Shown here: piece by piece, positions 44,977 through 53,802 of the stretch
Numbering within the stretch: position 1 is the stretch's first letter
How the letters are laid out: each line of letters starts with the position of its first letter
Origin: Rhodobacterales bacterium 56_14_T64
GTDB lineage: Bacteria; Pseudomonadota; Alphaproteobacteria; Rhodobacterales; Rhodobacteraceae
Length of the DNA stretch: 64,000 nucleotides
Assembly: GCA_002162795.1 (NCBI GenBank)
Contig: MAAY01000031.1
Coordinates: 27,052-91,051, forward strand
Direction: 5' to 3'
Made by a program: the position numbers and the translations under genes
Notes under the pieces: generated by a model
The model's database searches: none
What the model saw: the letters and a program-made list of their open reading frames with translations, nothing else
What the model was told of the DNA's origin: nothing

Positions 44977-45807
44977 TCAAGGGCTTGGATTTTTGCTTCG
45001 CTCGTCGGCTTTGACTGCGTCCCATAGGGCATCCATTTCGTCGAGGTTACTTTCGGACGGTGATTTCCCACGTTCAGCGAGCTTGGTTTCCACGCCTTCA
45101 AAGCGGCGGGTGAATTTGGCGTTGGCGCGGCGTAGGGCGGCTTCGGGTTCAACCCCCAAATGTCGACCCAAATTGGCCATTACAAACAGCAAATCACCGA
45201 ATTCCTCTTCGATAGCCTCTTGGGTCAGCTCATCGCGCGCCTCGACCAGTTCGGCGCTTTCTTCGGCGATTTTGTCCAACACGTTTTGCGCTGAGGGCCA
45301 GTCAAAGCCAACACGGGCGGCACGTTTTTGCAGTTTGTATGCACGCAACAGGGCGGGAAGGCCCACGGCAACCCCGTCCAGCGTACCTTGTTGGGCTTTT
45401 CCTGCGCGTTCAGCGGCCTTTATGGCTTCCCAGTCGCGGGTCTGTTGTGCTGCGGATTTGTCGCGCGATTCGTCGCCAAATACATGGGGGTGGCGCGCCA
45501 CCATCTTGTCGCTGATGTTGCGCACCACGGATTGAAAACTGAAATGTCCGGCCTCTTCGCCCATCTGGGTGTGATAGACGCTTTGCAGCAGCAGATCCCC
45601 CAACTCACCTTCCAGTTCGGGCCAGTCCTGACGTTCGATGGCGTCCGCGACCTCGTAGGCTTCTTCAATGGTATAGGGAGCAATAGAGGTGAAATCTTGC
45701 TCGATGTCCCAGGGGCAGCCGCTTTTGGGATCGCGCAGGCGGCGCATGATTTCCAATAGCCGTTCAATACCGGCAGTTTGGTCGTTGATAAGGGGATTTT
45801 CGGGCAT
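44977..45807 (-). CDS. mazG: Nucleoside triphosphate pyrophosphohydrolase MazG
   Basis: 276 residues from ATG 45807 (MPENPLINDQTAGIERLLEIMRRLRDPKSGCPWD); the much longer upstream frame runs antisense to the M20 gene. Two MazG helical domains are seen, each with the EExxE/ExxD metal motif: EEAYEVADAIERQDWPELEGELGDLL and EESAELVEARDELTQEAIEEEFGDLL. It hydrolyses all (d)NTPs to monophosphates and can lower ppGpp indirectly. Divergent from the M20 gene. Confidence 0.95.
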   Translation of the reverse strand: MPENPLINDQTAGIERLLEIMRRLRDPKSGCPWDIEQDFTSIAPYTIEEAYEVADAIERQDWPELEGELGDLLLQSVYHTQMGEEAGHFSFQSVVRNISDKMVARHPHVFGDESRDKSAAQQTRDWEAIKAAERAGKAQQGTLDGVAVGLPALLRAYKLQKRAARVGFDWPSAQNVLDKIAEESAELVEARDELTQEAIEEEFGDLLFVMANLGRHLGVEPEAALRRANAKFTRRFEGVETKLAERGKSPSESNLDEMDALWDAVKADERSKNPSP

Positions 45808-45870
45808 TGCGGTGGCTTTCGTTCCAGTGTCAGATGCATCAATCCCGAGTCTGACCAAGGAGTCCAGCCC

Positions 45871-47034
45871 ATGCCCGTTGTCAACCGTATCGCTGATTTT
45901 GCCGAGGACATGAAGACCTGGCGTCGGCATCTGCATCAGATCCCTGAATTGTCCTTTGATCTGCCGCAGACCGCGGCTTATGTTGCGGACCGGTTGCGTG
46001 AGTTTGGAGTGGATGAGCTGCATGAGGGCATTGCCCAGACTGGAATGGTGGCAATCATCAATGGTCAGGGGCCGGGGCCGACCATTGGCTTGCGGGCGGA
46101 TATGGATGCCTTGCCGATCGCTGAGGAGACGGGCGTGGATTATGCCTCGGGGCATGACGGCAAGATGCATGCCTGTGGCCACGACGGGCACACCACGATG
46201 CTGTTAGGAGCGGCGAAATATCTGACGGAGACCCGCAATTTTCGCGGTCGGGTGGCGTTGATCTTTCAGCCGGCCGAAGAGAATGGCGGTGGCGCAGGGG
46301 TGATGGTCGACGAGGGCATTATGGACAAATTTGATGTCAGCCAGGTCTATGGCATCCATAATGCGCCAAATTATGCAGTGGGCAGTTTTATCACTACCTC
46401 GGGGGCTCTGATGGCTGCGGTGGACACCTTCCACATTTATATTCAGGGTGTTGGCGGTCATGGTGCGATGCCGCACGAAACCCGAGATCCGGTGATGGCA
46501 GCCTGTGGTATTGCTCAGGCGATACAGACCATTGTTAGTCGCAACCACTATGCGCTGGAGGAACTGGTGGTCTCGGTGACGCAGATCCACACTGGCACTG
46601 TTGATAATGTCATTCCCGATACAGCCTATATCAACGGCACGGTGCGCACCTTTGATCCTGCGGTGCAGGAAATGGTGATCCGGCGGATGCAGGAAATTGT
46701 TGACGGGCAAGCCGCCAGTTATGGGGTCGAGGCGCGTTTGGAGTATGAACGTGGGTATCCGGCAACCATCAATGATGCGGACAAGTCCGCTTTTGCGGTC
46801 GAGGTGGCCAGCGAGATTTCAGGTGCTGCTTTGGTCGAACCCGAGGGCGGGCGCGAGATGGGGGCCGAGGATTTCTCGTATATGCTGCAGTCCCGCCCCG
46901 GTGCTTATTTGTTCCTGGGGCAGGGCGACGGGGCTGGATTGCATCATCCAAAATACAACTTCAACGACGAGGTATCGCCGATTGGAGCGTCGTTCTTTGC
47001 ACGCTTAGTTGAGCGTGCGCAGCCGCTGAACTAA
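45871..47034 (+). CDS. M20 family metallo-amidohydrolase
   Basis: 387 residues from ATG 45871, with AAGGAG upstream. Di-zinc hydrolase motifs: RADMDALPIAEETG, HACGHDGHTTMLLG, FQPAEENGGGAGVMVDEG and the C-terminal GAEDFSYMLQSRPGAYLFLG. The lid domain is present. Relatives are hippurate/N-acyl-amino-acid hydrolases (AmhX/HipO type). The next two genes are ureohydrolases, so a role in breaking down N-acylated or guanidino compounds is possible (inference). Confidence 0.92.
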   Translation: MPVVNRIADFAEDMKTWRRHLHQIPELSFDLPQTAAYVADRLREFGVDELHEGIAQTGMVAIINGQGPGPTIGLRADMDALPIAEETGVDYASGHDGKMHACGHDGHTTMLLGAAKYLTETRNFRGRVALIFQPAEENGGGAGVMVDEGIMDKFDVSQVYGIHNAPNYAVGSFITTSGALMAAVDTFHIYIQGVGGHGAMPHETRDPVMAACGIAQAIQTIVSRNHYALEELVVSVTQIHTGTVDNVIPDTAYINGTVRTFDPAVQEMVIRRMQEIVDGQAASYGVEARLEYERGYPATINDADKSAFAVEVASEISGAALVEPEGGREMGAEDFSYMLQSRPGAYLFLGQGDGAGLHHPKYNFNDEVSPIGASFFARLVERAQPLN

Positions 47035-47115
47035 CAGTCAGAACAACAGCTATGGTGACAGGCGGCAGGTGGTCGGGTATGCCGGGCGCAGCTGCGGTGT
47101 GAAGGATATGCATAA

Positions 47116-48084
47116 ATGGCATTGGAAGATGCAAAACATAGCGTCGATGACGCGTTTACCCGCGAAGATCTAAAAGGTCTGAGTTTTGAGAACACCTTTG
47201 GTGGCGCCACCTCGTTTCTGCGTCGACGCTATCGCAAAGATCTGAGCGGTGTTGATATAGCTGTCACCGGGGTTCCCTTTGATCAGGCGGTGACCAATCG
47301 GCCCGGTACCCGGTTGGGACCACGTGCGATCCGTGAGGCAAGTGCGCTGCAAAGCCCGGATGCGCCTTATGGCTGGGGTTATGATCCGCTGAGCGAGTTT
47401 GCGATTGTCGACTATGGCGACCTGGCGTTTGACTACGCCAATGTCGCTGGTTTTCCTGATGCTTTAAGAGAGCATATTCGGCGCATCTTAGCGGCGGATG
47501 TAGCCTCGGTGACGCTGGGGGGGGATCACTATATTACCCTGCCGATCCTCAAGGCCTATGCTGAGAAATATGGGCCGATGGCTTTGTTGCAGTTTGATGC
47601 CCATACTGACAGCTGGGCGGATGATGACATGGATCGTGTGGACCACGGCACCTTTGTCTATAAGGCGGTCAAGATGGGTCTGATCGACCCGGCGCGCTCG
47701 GTTCAGGTGGGTATTCGCACCAGTAACGAAGACACCATGGGTATCAATACCATTGATGCTGCCGAGGTGCATGAGATTGGACCGGTGGAAACTGCCCGCC
47801 GGATCAAGGAAATCCTCGGCGATCATCCGACCTATCTTAGCTTTGATATCGACGGGTTGGATCCGGCCTATGCGCCGGGCACAGGAACGCCAGTTTGGGG
47901 CGGTCTGACCTCGGCACAGGCGACGCGGATGTTGCGCGATATCGCGGGTATCAACATCAAGGGCGGCGATGTGGTCGAAGTGTCACCGCCGTTTGACACC
48001 ACTGGGGCGACCGCCATCGCCGGCGCCCATGTGGCCACTGAAATTATCTGCCTGCTGGGCTGGAACATGAGAAACAATGACTGA
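47116..48084 (+). CDS. speB: Agmatinase family ureohydrolase
   Basis: 322 residues. Manganese-ligand motifs GGDHYITLP, FDAHTDSWADD and SFDIDGLDPAYAPGTGTP, and VVEVSPPFDTTGATA, are all intact. The DAHTD-S/T-x-x-D-D pattern followed by HGTFVYKAVKMGLI is closest to agmatinases, which split agmatine to putrescine and urea. It overlaps a second ureohydrolase gene by 8 bases. The two copies are clearly different proteins. Confidence 0.85.
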   Translation: MALEDAKHSVDDAFTREDLKGLSFENTFGGATSFLRRRYRKDLSGVDIAVTGVPFDQAVTNRPGTRLGPRAIREASALQSPDAPYGWGYDPLSEFAIVDYGDLAFDYANVAGFPDALREHIRRILAADVASVTLGGDHYITLPILKAYAEKYGPMALLQFDAHTDSWADDDMDRVDHGTFVYKAVKMGLIDPARSVQVGIRTSNEDTMGINTIDAAEVHEIGPVETARRIKEILGDHPTYLSFDIDGLDPAYAPGTGTPVWGGLTSAQATRMLRDIAGINIKGGDVVEVSPPFDTTGATAIAGAHVATEIICLLGWNMRNND

Positions 48085-49024
48085 GTATAATCAACCAATC
48101 AGCGGTAACGATCTGGCCCGGTTCTCGGGGCCAGGGACATTCATGCGATTGCCGCAGGCGACCTCGCTTGACGGTTTGGACGTGGCAGTACTGGGGATCC
48201 CGATGGATATCGGCACCTCGTGGCGGTCAGGCACTCGGTTTGGCCCCAAGCAGATCCGAGCCGAGAGCGCGATGATCCGGCCTTACAACATGGCCACCGG
48301 CGCGGCTCCGTTTGATAATCTGCAAGTGGCGGACATTGGCGATCTGGCGATCAACACGTTTTCACTGCCCGACAGCCTGCGCATTATCGAATCCAGCTAT
48401 GACGCGATCCTAAGCAGCAATGTGGTGCCGGTGGCGATGGGTGGAGATCATTCGATCACCTTGCCGATCTTGCGGGCGATTGCCAAGAAACACGGGCCTG
48501 TGGCGGTTGTACATGTGGATGCGCATGCCGATGTAAACGATGACATGTTCGGCGAGAAGGAAACCCACGGCACGGTGTTCCGCCGCGCCTATGAAGAAGG
48601 CCTAATCCAAGCGGACAAGACTTATCAGGTGGGGCTGCGCGGTACTGGCTATGCGGCCAGCGATTTCACCGAGGCAGCGGGCTGGGGATTCCAACAATTC
48701 CCGGCGTCCGAGCTGTGGCATCGCTCGCTGAACAACCTGGGTGCGGAAATACGTCGCGATATTGGCGATAGGCCAGTCTATGTCACCTATGATATCGATA
48801 GTCTTGATCCGGCCTATGCGCCGGGCACCGGAACGCCCGAAATTGGTGGCTTGACGACGCCGCAGGCGCTGGAGCTGATCCGGGCTCTGCGTGGGGTGAA
48901 TATCGTAGGCTGTGATTTGGTCGAGGTTTCGCCGCCGTATGATACGTCGGGAAATACCGCGTTGACCGGGGCGAACCTGCTGTATGAATTGCTGTGCGTG
49001 CTGCCGGGCGTGGCAACAAAGTAA
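48077..49024 (+). CDS. Guanidinobutyrase-like ureohydrolase
   Basis: 315 residues; starts 8 bases before the stop of the preceding paralogue. GGDHSITLP, VDAHADVNDDMFGEKETHGTVFRR, TYDIDSLDPAYAPGTGTPEIGGL and LVEVSPPYDTSGNTA carry all metal ligands. The DAHADVND-MFGEK-HGT-FRRA pattern is the one I know from guanidinobutyrase/guanidinopropionase proteins rather than agmatinases, so the substrate is probably a guanidino acid. Pathway: arginine or guanidino-compound use as nitrogen source. Substrate is inferred. Confidence 0.8.
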   Translation: MTEYNQPISGNDLARFSGPGTFMRLPQATSLDGLDVAVLGIPMDIGTSWRSGTRFGPKQIRAESAMIRPYNMATGAAPFDNLQVADIGDLAINTFSLPDSLRIIESSYDAILSSNVVPVAMGGDHSITLPILRAIAKKHGPVAVVHVDAHADVNDDMFGEKETHGTVFRRAYEEGLIQADKTYQVGLRGTGYAASDFTEAAGWGFQQFPASELWHRSLNNLGAEIRRDIGDRPVYVTYDIDSLDPAYAPGTGTPEIGGLTTPQALELIRALRGVNIVGCDLVEVSPPYDTSGNTALTGANLLYELLCVLPGVATK

Positions 49025-49082
49025 TGAGGTTCTCAAACTGCCAACTGGTTTTGGGAGCACAGACTATGGGACCAGGGCTGCG

Positions 49083-49538
49083 ATGGGACGAATGATGCTG
49101 TTTGCATGGATGAGTATCGCTGCGGTCATCGTTGTGCTTGGATTGATCCGACTGGCCCCGATTGATCCACTAGACTGGAATACTCAGCCCGAGTTCACCG
49201 AGGACAAGACCTTTCGCGGTGGCGTGTTCCGGGTGGTGCGCACCGGGCCGGATGGGCTGGCGCGGTTTGATCTGGTGGCCAGCGCGTCACCGCGGACCAA
49301 ACTGCTAGCGGGATCGGTTGAAGATGGTCTGGCGACCTATGTGACCCGCACCAAATTCCTGGGCTTTCCCGATTACACCACCGCACGTCAAGACGGAGAC
49401 CTGCTCAAGGTCTATGCTCGGCTGCGGTTCGGCCGGTCAGATTTGGGAGTGAACGGGGCACGGATTGCCGATTGGTTGGACGAAATGGGGATTCATCCAA
49501 CGTTGGGAACGGCGCCGGTTACGTCTCCCGGCGAATAG
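49083..49538 (+). CDS. DUF1499 family protein
   Basis: 151 residues from ATG 49083. One N-terminal transmembrane segment (MLFAWMSIAAVIVVLGLIRLAP) followed by a domain with TKFLGFPDYTTARQDGDLLKVYARLRFGRSDLGVNGARI, the DUF1499 pattern. Likely a membrane-attached periplasmic protein. Function unknown. Converges on the small secreted protein gene. Confidence 0.82.
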   Translation: MGRMMLFAWMSIAAVIVVLGLIRLAPIDPLDWNTQPEFTEDKTFRGGVFRVVRTGPDGLARFDLVASASPRTKLLAGSVEDGLATYVTRTKFLGFPDYTTARQDGDLLKVYARLRFGRSDLGVNGARIADWLDEMGIHPTLGTAPVTSPGE

Positions 49539-49550
49539 GTCGCCCGGCTT

Positions 49551-49850
49551 TTACAGCGGCGGCAATGTGGTGACCGGACTGGCGTTGACCAGTCGTTGAT
49601 CCAATGACGAAGACAGGCAGCCCTTCTGCACTTCGCGCCACATCGGAACATTCAACGACATTTGGCATTGCGCCATGAACATGCGGCCATCTACCTGCAG
49701 GCAGATCGTCTGGCCTAATTCGACCCTCGACCCAGACCGGTCGGTGCAATAACAATCGATCGTCTTGCCTCCGGGTGCAGTGACATCTGACAGCACTGGA
49801 TGGGCAAAAACGGCAAGGGCGGCGGCTAATACGGCTCTGGCATGTTGCAT
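49551..49850 (-). CDS. Small secreted cysteine-containing protein
   Basis: 99 residues with a cleavable-type signal peptide (MQHARAVLAAALAVFAHPVLSDV). The mature part has five cysteines (CYC, C in TICLQ, C in AQCQM, C in KGCLSS) that could form disulfides in the periplasm, and a C-terminal polar tail. No family known to me. Convergent with the DUF1499 gene, divergent from prfA. Confidence 0.7.
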   Translation of the reverse strand: MQHARAVLAAALAVFAHPVLSDVTAPGGKTIDCYCTDRSGSRVELGQTICLQVDGRMFMAQCQMSLNVPMWREVQKGCLSSSLDQRLVNASPVTTLPPL

Positions 49851-49912
49851 GGTGCTAGCATATCACATGGGGCAGGCCTGACCAAATTTTACCACGAACG
49901 GACTCAGCACCG

Positions 49913-50968
49913 ATGGTTCCCGAACAACGTCTTGAACAGATCATTCAGCGGTTTCAGTATCTTGAAGCAGCGATGTCCGACGGTGCCAGCGGCAGTGATA
50001 TTGCCCAGCTGGCCAAGGAATATTCGGACCTGCGTCCGGTGGTGGAACAGATCGAATCTTATCGCCGACTCGTTGGTGATCTGGATGAAGCACAAGAAAT
50101 GTTGTCAGACCCGGATATGAGAGAGCTGGCCGAGGAAGAAATTCCGAAACTGAAGGCGGCGATCCCGGGTGCCGAGAAAGCCCTGCAAGTTGCGCTGCTA
50201 CCCAAGGACGCAGCGGATACCAAACCGGCGATGCTGGAAATCCGCCCCGGTACCGGCGGTGACGAGGCGGCATTGTTTGCGAGTGATCTTCTTCGCATGT
50301 ACCAGCGTTATTCCGAGGCACGCGGTTGGAAGTTCGAGATCCTTGAAGAACAGTCGACGGAGCTGGGCGGCATCAAGGAAGTAGTTGCTCATATCAAAGG
50401 TGAGAACGTCTTTGCCCGGATGAAATTCGAATCCGGCGTGCATCGGGTCCAGCGGGTTCCGACCACTGAAAGTGGCGGACGTATCCATACCTCGGCAGCA
50501 ACTGTTGCCGTTCTGCCCGAAGCCGAAGATGTCGATATTGAGATCAACGCCAATGATTTGCGTATCGATACCATGCGATCGTCCGGGGCAGGTGGTCAGC
50601 ATGTGAATACGACAGACTCTGCTGTGCGTATCACTCACCTACCCAGTGGAGTGGTCGTGACCAGTTCGGAAAAATCCCAGCACCGAAACCGCGAGATTGC
50701 GATGCAGGTGCTAAAGACCCGGTTGTATGATCTTGAACGCCAACGGGTGGACAGTGAACGATCAGCGGATCGGGCGTCGCAGGTGGGGTCTGGCGATCGT
50801 TCAGAACGCATTCGAACCTATAATTTCCCACAGGGTCGGATGACCGATCACCGCATCAACCTGACGCTCTATAAGCTGGATCAGGTGATGACAGGGGATC
50901 TGGACGAGGTGATCGACGCGCTGACAGCTGACAATCAAGCACGGCTGTTGGCGGAAATGGGTCAATGA
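49913..50968 (+). CDS. prfA: Peptide chain release factor 1
   Basis: 351 residues. The GGQ peptide-release motif is in [25 protein letters not shown], about residue 230, and the codon-recognition region lies before it ([20 protein letters not shown] ... [15 protein letters not shown]). Reads UAA/UAG stop codons. prmC, which methylates the GGQ glutamine, overlaps its end by four bases (ATGA). Confidence 0.97.
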   Translation: MVPEQRLEQIIQRFQYLEAAMSDGASGSDIAQLAKEYSDLRPVVEQIESYRRLVGDLDEAQEMLSDPDMRELAEEEIPKLKAAIPGAEKALQVALLPKDAADTKPAMLEIRPGTGGDEAALFASDLLRMYQRYSEARGWKFEILEEQSTELGGIKEVVAHIKGENVFARMKFESGVHRVQRVPTTESGGRIHTSAATVAVLPEAEDVDIEINANDLRIDTMRSSGAGGQHVNTTDSAVRITHLPSGVVVTSSEKSQHRNREIAMQVLKTRLYDLERQRVDSERSADRASQVGSGDRSERIRTYNFPQGRMTDHRINLTLYKLDQVMTGDLDEVIDALTADNQARLLAEMGQ

Positions 50969-51816
50969 ACGGCCCACAAACAGCAGCACAGGCAATGGTC
51001 GCCGCTACCGCACGTTTGCGGGCGGCTGGGGTGCCTGATCCAGCCCGCGATGCGCGGGTGCTGCTGGCGCATGCGGCGCGGATCGAGGCCAGCCGGGTGA
51101 CGCTGATCGCGCCCGAGGATCTCGATCATGATATCGCTGAACGCTATGAGCAACTGATTGCCCTGCGCGCCATCCGGGTGCCGGTGTCGCATCTGCTGGG
51201 CGAACGCGAATTCTACGGTCGTCGGTTCAAGGTGTCAGGTGATGTGCTGGATCCGCGCCCGGAAACTGAATGTTTGGTCGAGGCCGCTCTGGCGGTTCCG
51301 TTTGAGCGTGTCTTGGACTTGGGCACCGGATCGGGTTGCATTCTGGTGACACTCTTGGGGGAACAGCCCAACGCGACTGGCCTGGGTGTGGATTTAAGCG
51401 AGGCGGCCTGTCTGCAAGCCAGTGCCAATGCGGTGCTGCATAGGGTCCAAGCCCGCGCTGACATACGACAGTCGGATTGGTTTCAGCGGGTCGAGGGGCA
51501 ATTTGATCTGGTCGTCTCAAACCCGCCTTACATCGCGTTGGATGAAATGCCGGGCCTGTCTGCAGAGGTGCGCAACCACGAGCCGCAGATGGCGCTTACT
51601 GATGGCGGTGACGGGCTAGGGGCATATCGACGGATCGCCAAGGATGTCAGCTTGTATCTAAAACCGGGGGGGCGGGTCTTGGTCGAAATAGGCCCTACCC
51701 AAGCACCAGCAGTTGCCGCCCTGTTCGAGCAGGCCGGGCTGCGTCAAATTCGGGTGGTTCAGGATCTGGACGGGCGCGACCGAGTGGTTTGTGCTGAATA
51801 CGCCCCGGTTGAGTGA
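50965..51816 (+). CDS. prmC: Release factor glutamine N5-methyltransferase
   Basis: 283 residues. The SAM-binding motif [16 protein letters not shown] and the catalytic NPPY motif ([14 protein letters not shown]) are characteristic, with the [26 protein letters not shown]-terminal junction. Methylates Gln of the GGQ motif in RF1/RF2. The ATGA overlap with prfA couples enzyme and substrate. Confidence 0.96.
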   Translation: MNGPQTAAQAMVAATARLRAAGVPDPARDARVLLAHAARIEASRVTLIAPEDLDHDIAERYEQLIALRAIRVPVSHLLGEREFYGRRFKVSGDVLDPRPETECLVEAALAVPFERVLDLGTGSGCILVTLLGEQPNATGLGVDLSEAACLQASANAVLHRVQARADIRQSDWFQRVEGQFDLVVSNPPYIALDEMPGLSAEVRNHEPQMALTDGGDGLGAYRRIAKDVSLYLKPGGRVLVEIGPTQAPAVAALFEQAGLRQIRVVQDLDGRDRVVCAEYAPVE

Positions 51817-52035
51817 GGTTTTGAGCCGAAATAGGCCAAATTGATCGAAAAAAGTGGAAAAATCCAATCCTAGCTCTTGTCTGGATGCGCTGGACAGGGT
51901 TACACATAGGTGTCGCAAGTGTGTTTGGCTCACAACCCTTACCGGCGACACCAAGCCCAAAATGGTCGATGGTCCGGCGCTATCCTGCGCTCTTTGGGAT
52001 CTACGACACAACGAATCAAGGCTGACGTTAAACAA

Positions 52036-52746
52036 ATGAGATCGTCTAAATCACGTTCGCGTTCGAAATCGAACCGCAATCGCCCCACTAGTGGTGGTAA
52101 TGTTGTCAATCGGGTGTTCGATAGCTCGGGCCCAGAGGGTAAGGTGCGCGGCACCCCGCAACAGATCATTGATAAATATAACCAACTGGCGCGCGACGCG
52201 CAGTTGGGCAATGACCGAGTGGCCGTTGAAAACTTTCAACAGCACGCAGAGCATTACATGCGCATGCTGGGCGAAGCTCAGCGCGAGCAGGATGCCCGCC
52301 GCGACGAGCAGGAGCGGCAGAACCGCGAGCGCCAAGCCGAGCGTGACCGCGAACGCACCGAGCGTCAGGAACGCGATGCTGTTGCCCGCAGCGAAGCCGC
52401 TGCTCGCAACGAACCCGTGGCGGCGGCCCAGCCAAGTGCTGATCCAGCCGGCGCGCCGCAGCCTGATGTATTGGACCTGAGCAACACTGTTGAACCGGCA
52501 GGCGATTCCGGCCTGGTGGAAACACCAGAAAGTAAACCCAAAAAACCCAGCGCCCGCCGTCCGCGCACGCGTAAGCCCGCGCCTAAGGCTCAGGAAGCGG
52601 TTTCCGCAAAGGCAGAACAGCCAGTAGTGGCAGAGGCCAAAGAGCCTGCTCCAGCTAAAGTAGAAAAGCCTGTTGCCGCCAAGGTTGAGCAGCCTGTCGC
52701 CGCGCCTGAAGTCAAAGCTGGCGATGCGCCAGAAGCGGCTGAGTAA
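52036..52746 (+). CDS. DUF4167 domain-containing protein
   Basis: 236 residues from ATG 52036. The basic start MRSSKSRSRSKSNRNRP and the following NVVNRVFDSSGPEGKVRGTPQQIIDKYNQLARDAQLGNDRVAVENFQQHAEHYMRML form the DUF4167 domain; after it come a long Arg/Glu/Gln helix and a low-complexity Ala/Lys/Pro/Glu tail with repeated KxExPVAA units. The charged tail suggests binding to RNA or DNA. Function unknown. It follows prmC by about 220 bp and has its own terminator. Confidence 0.88.
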   Translation: MRSSKSRSRSKSNRNRPTSGGNVVNRVFDSSGPEGKVRGTPQQIIDKYNQLARDAQLGNDRVAVENFQQHAEHYMRMLGEAQREQDARRDEQERQNRERQAERDRERTERQERDAVARSEAAARNEPVAAAQPSADPAGAPQPDVLDLSNTVEPAGDSGLVETPESKPKKPSARRPRTRKPAPKAQEAVSAKAEQPVVAEAKEPAPAKVEKPVAAKVEQPVAAPEVKAGDAPEAAE

Positions 52747-52770
52747 GCCATTTAAGGCAGATACAAAGAG

Positions 52771-52804
52771 AAGCCCCGGTCTCCAATTGGAGCCGGGGCT
52801 TTTT
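52771..52804 (+). terminator. Terminator of the DUF4167 gene
   Basis: AAGCCCCGG-CTCC pairs with GGAG-CCGGGGCTT (one bulged T, 4-nt loop AATT), followed by TTTT. It lies 24 bp after the stop. Confidence 0.88.
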
Positions 52805-52814
52805 AGTTGCTAGC

Positions 52815-52857
52815 CGAAAAATTCGAATTTTTCGAGCAAGAATTTTCAAAAATTCTT
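52815..52857. repeat. Pair of AT-rich palindromes 3' of ksgA
   Basis: The first is a perfect 20-bp palindrome CGAAAAATTCGAATTTTTCG (52815-52834). The second is AAGAATTTT/AAAATTCTT with 2-nt loop (52838-52857), ending 15 nt from the ksgA stop. The second shares its core with the hairpin at 1525-1544. Confidence 0.6.
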
Positions 52858-52872
52858 ATACCAGATCTGATG

Positions 52873-53718
52873 TCAGCCAAGCGGCTTCAAGCTTCGCGCC
52901 AGGGCGCAAAAGGCCTCGAGACTGACTTGTTCCGCACGTTCAGTTGGTGGGATTCCGGCGGCGTGCAAATGGTCTTCGATATCCGGTGAGACGCTTTTCA
53001 AGGCTGCGCGTAGCATTTTACGGCGTTGGTTGAACGCTGCGGCCACCACCCAGTTCAAAGTGCCCGCATCCGCTGGAAAGCGCGGCTCGGGCAAGGCAGT
53101 CAGATGGACCACGGCGCTAGAGACTTTGGGTGGCGGAGTAAAGGCTTCGGGCGGCAGTGACAGCACGATATTGGGTTCTGCACGCCATTGCGCCAGCAGG
53201 GCCAGGCGGCCGTACTTTTTGGTGCCTGGTTGCGCCACGATACGTTCGGCCACCTCGCGCTGGAACATCAACGTCAGGCTTTGCCAAAACGGTGGCCATT
53301 GTTCTGGCGTTAGCCAACGTACCAGAAGCTCGGTGCCGATGTTATACGGCAGGTTGGCGGCAACCCGGATTGGTGGAGTCAGGTGTTCCAGTGGATTGAT
53401 CTCAAGCGCGTCCCCTTCGATCACCTGCAAACGACCGGGATAGGCATCTGCGATCTGGGCCAAGGCGGGCAGACAGCGCCCGTCTTTTTCCACTGCAAGT
53501 ACCCGACGAGCGCCTTCGGCCAGCAGGCCACGGGTCAGGCCGCCGGGACCAGGACCGATTTCCAGCACGTCACACCCAGTTAGGTCGCCTGCCTGGCGCG
53601 CGATCTTGGCGGTCAGGTTCAGGTCGAGCAGAAAGTTCTGACCCAGCGATTTGCGGGCAGAGAGCTGGTGGGTGGCGATCACCTCGCGCAGGGGAGGGAG
53701 GCTGTCGATGGTGGTCAT
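52873..53718 (-). CDS. rsmA: 16S rRNA dimethyladenosine methyltransferase
   Basis: 281 residues. The SAM site [15 protein letters not shown], the NLPYNIGT motif (catalytic N-L-P-Y) and the N-terminal [11 protein letters not shown] motif define KsgA/RsmA, which dimethylates two adjacent adenines of the 16S 3' hairpin. Follows pdxA (84 bp) at the end of the lpt-surA-pdxA cluster. Confidence 0.96.
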   Translation of the reverse strand: MTTIDSLPPLREVIATHQLSARKSLGQNFLLDLNLTAKIARQAGDLTGCDVLEIGPGPGGLTRGLLAEGARRVLAVEKDGRCLPALAQIADAYPGRLQVIEGDALEINPLEHLTPPIRVAANLPYNIGTELLVRWLTPEQWPPFWQSLTLMFQREVAERIVAQPGTKKYGRLALLAQWRAEPNIVLSLPPEAFTPPPKVSSAVVHLTALPEPRFPADAGTLNWVVAAAFNQRRKMLRAALKSVSPDIEDHLHAAGIPPTERAEQVSLEAFCALARSLKPLG

Positions 53719-53802
53719 GTTGTTTCTAACTTGGGGCTGGGCCGTAGGCGTGGCGGAGAACGTTCTTGCCTTGGGCGGGAATATGTAAAGCCAGATGAAG
53801 GA

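Noticed and set aside
45808-46191. N-terminal extension of mazG by 128 residues
   Set aside because: It would run antisense through the M20 amidohydrolase gene and lacks MazG similarity; start ATG 45807 fits the family.
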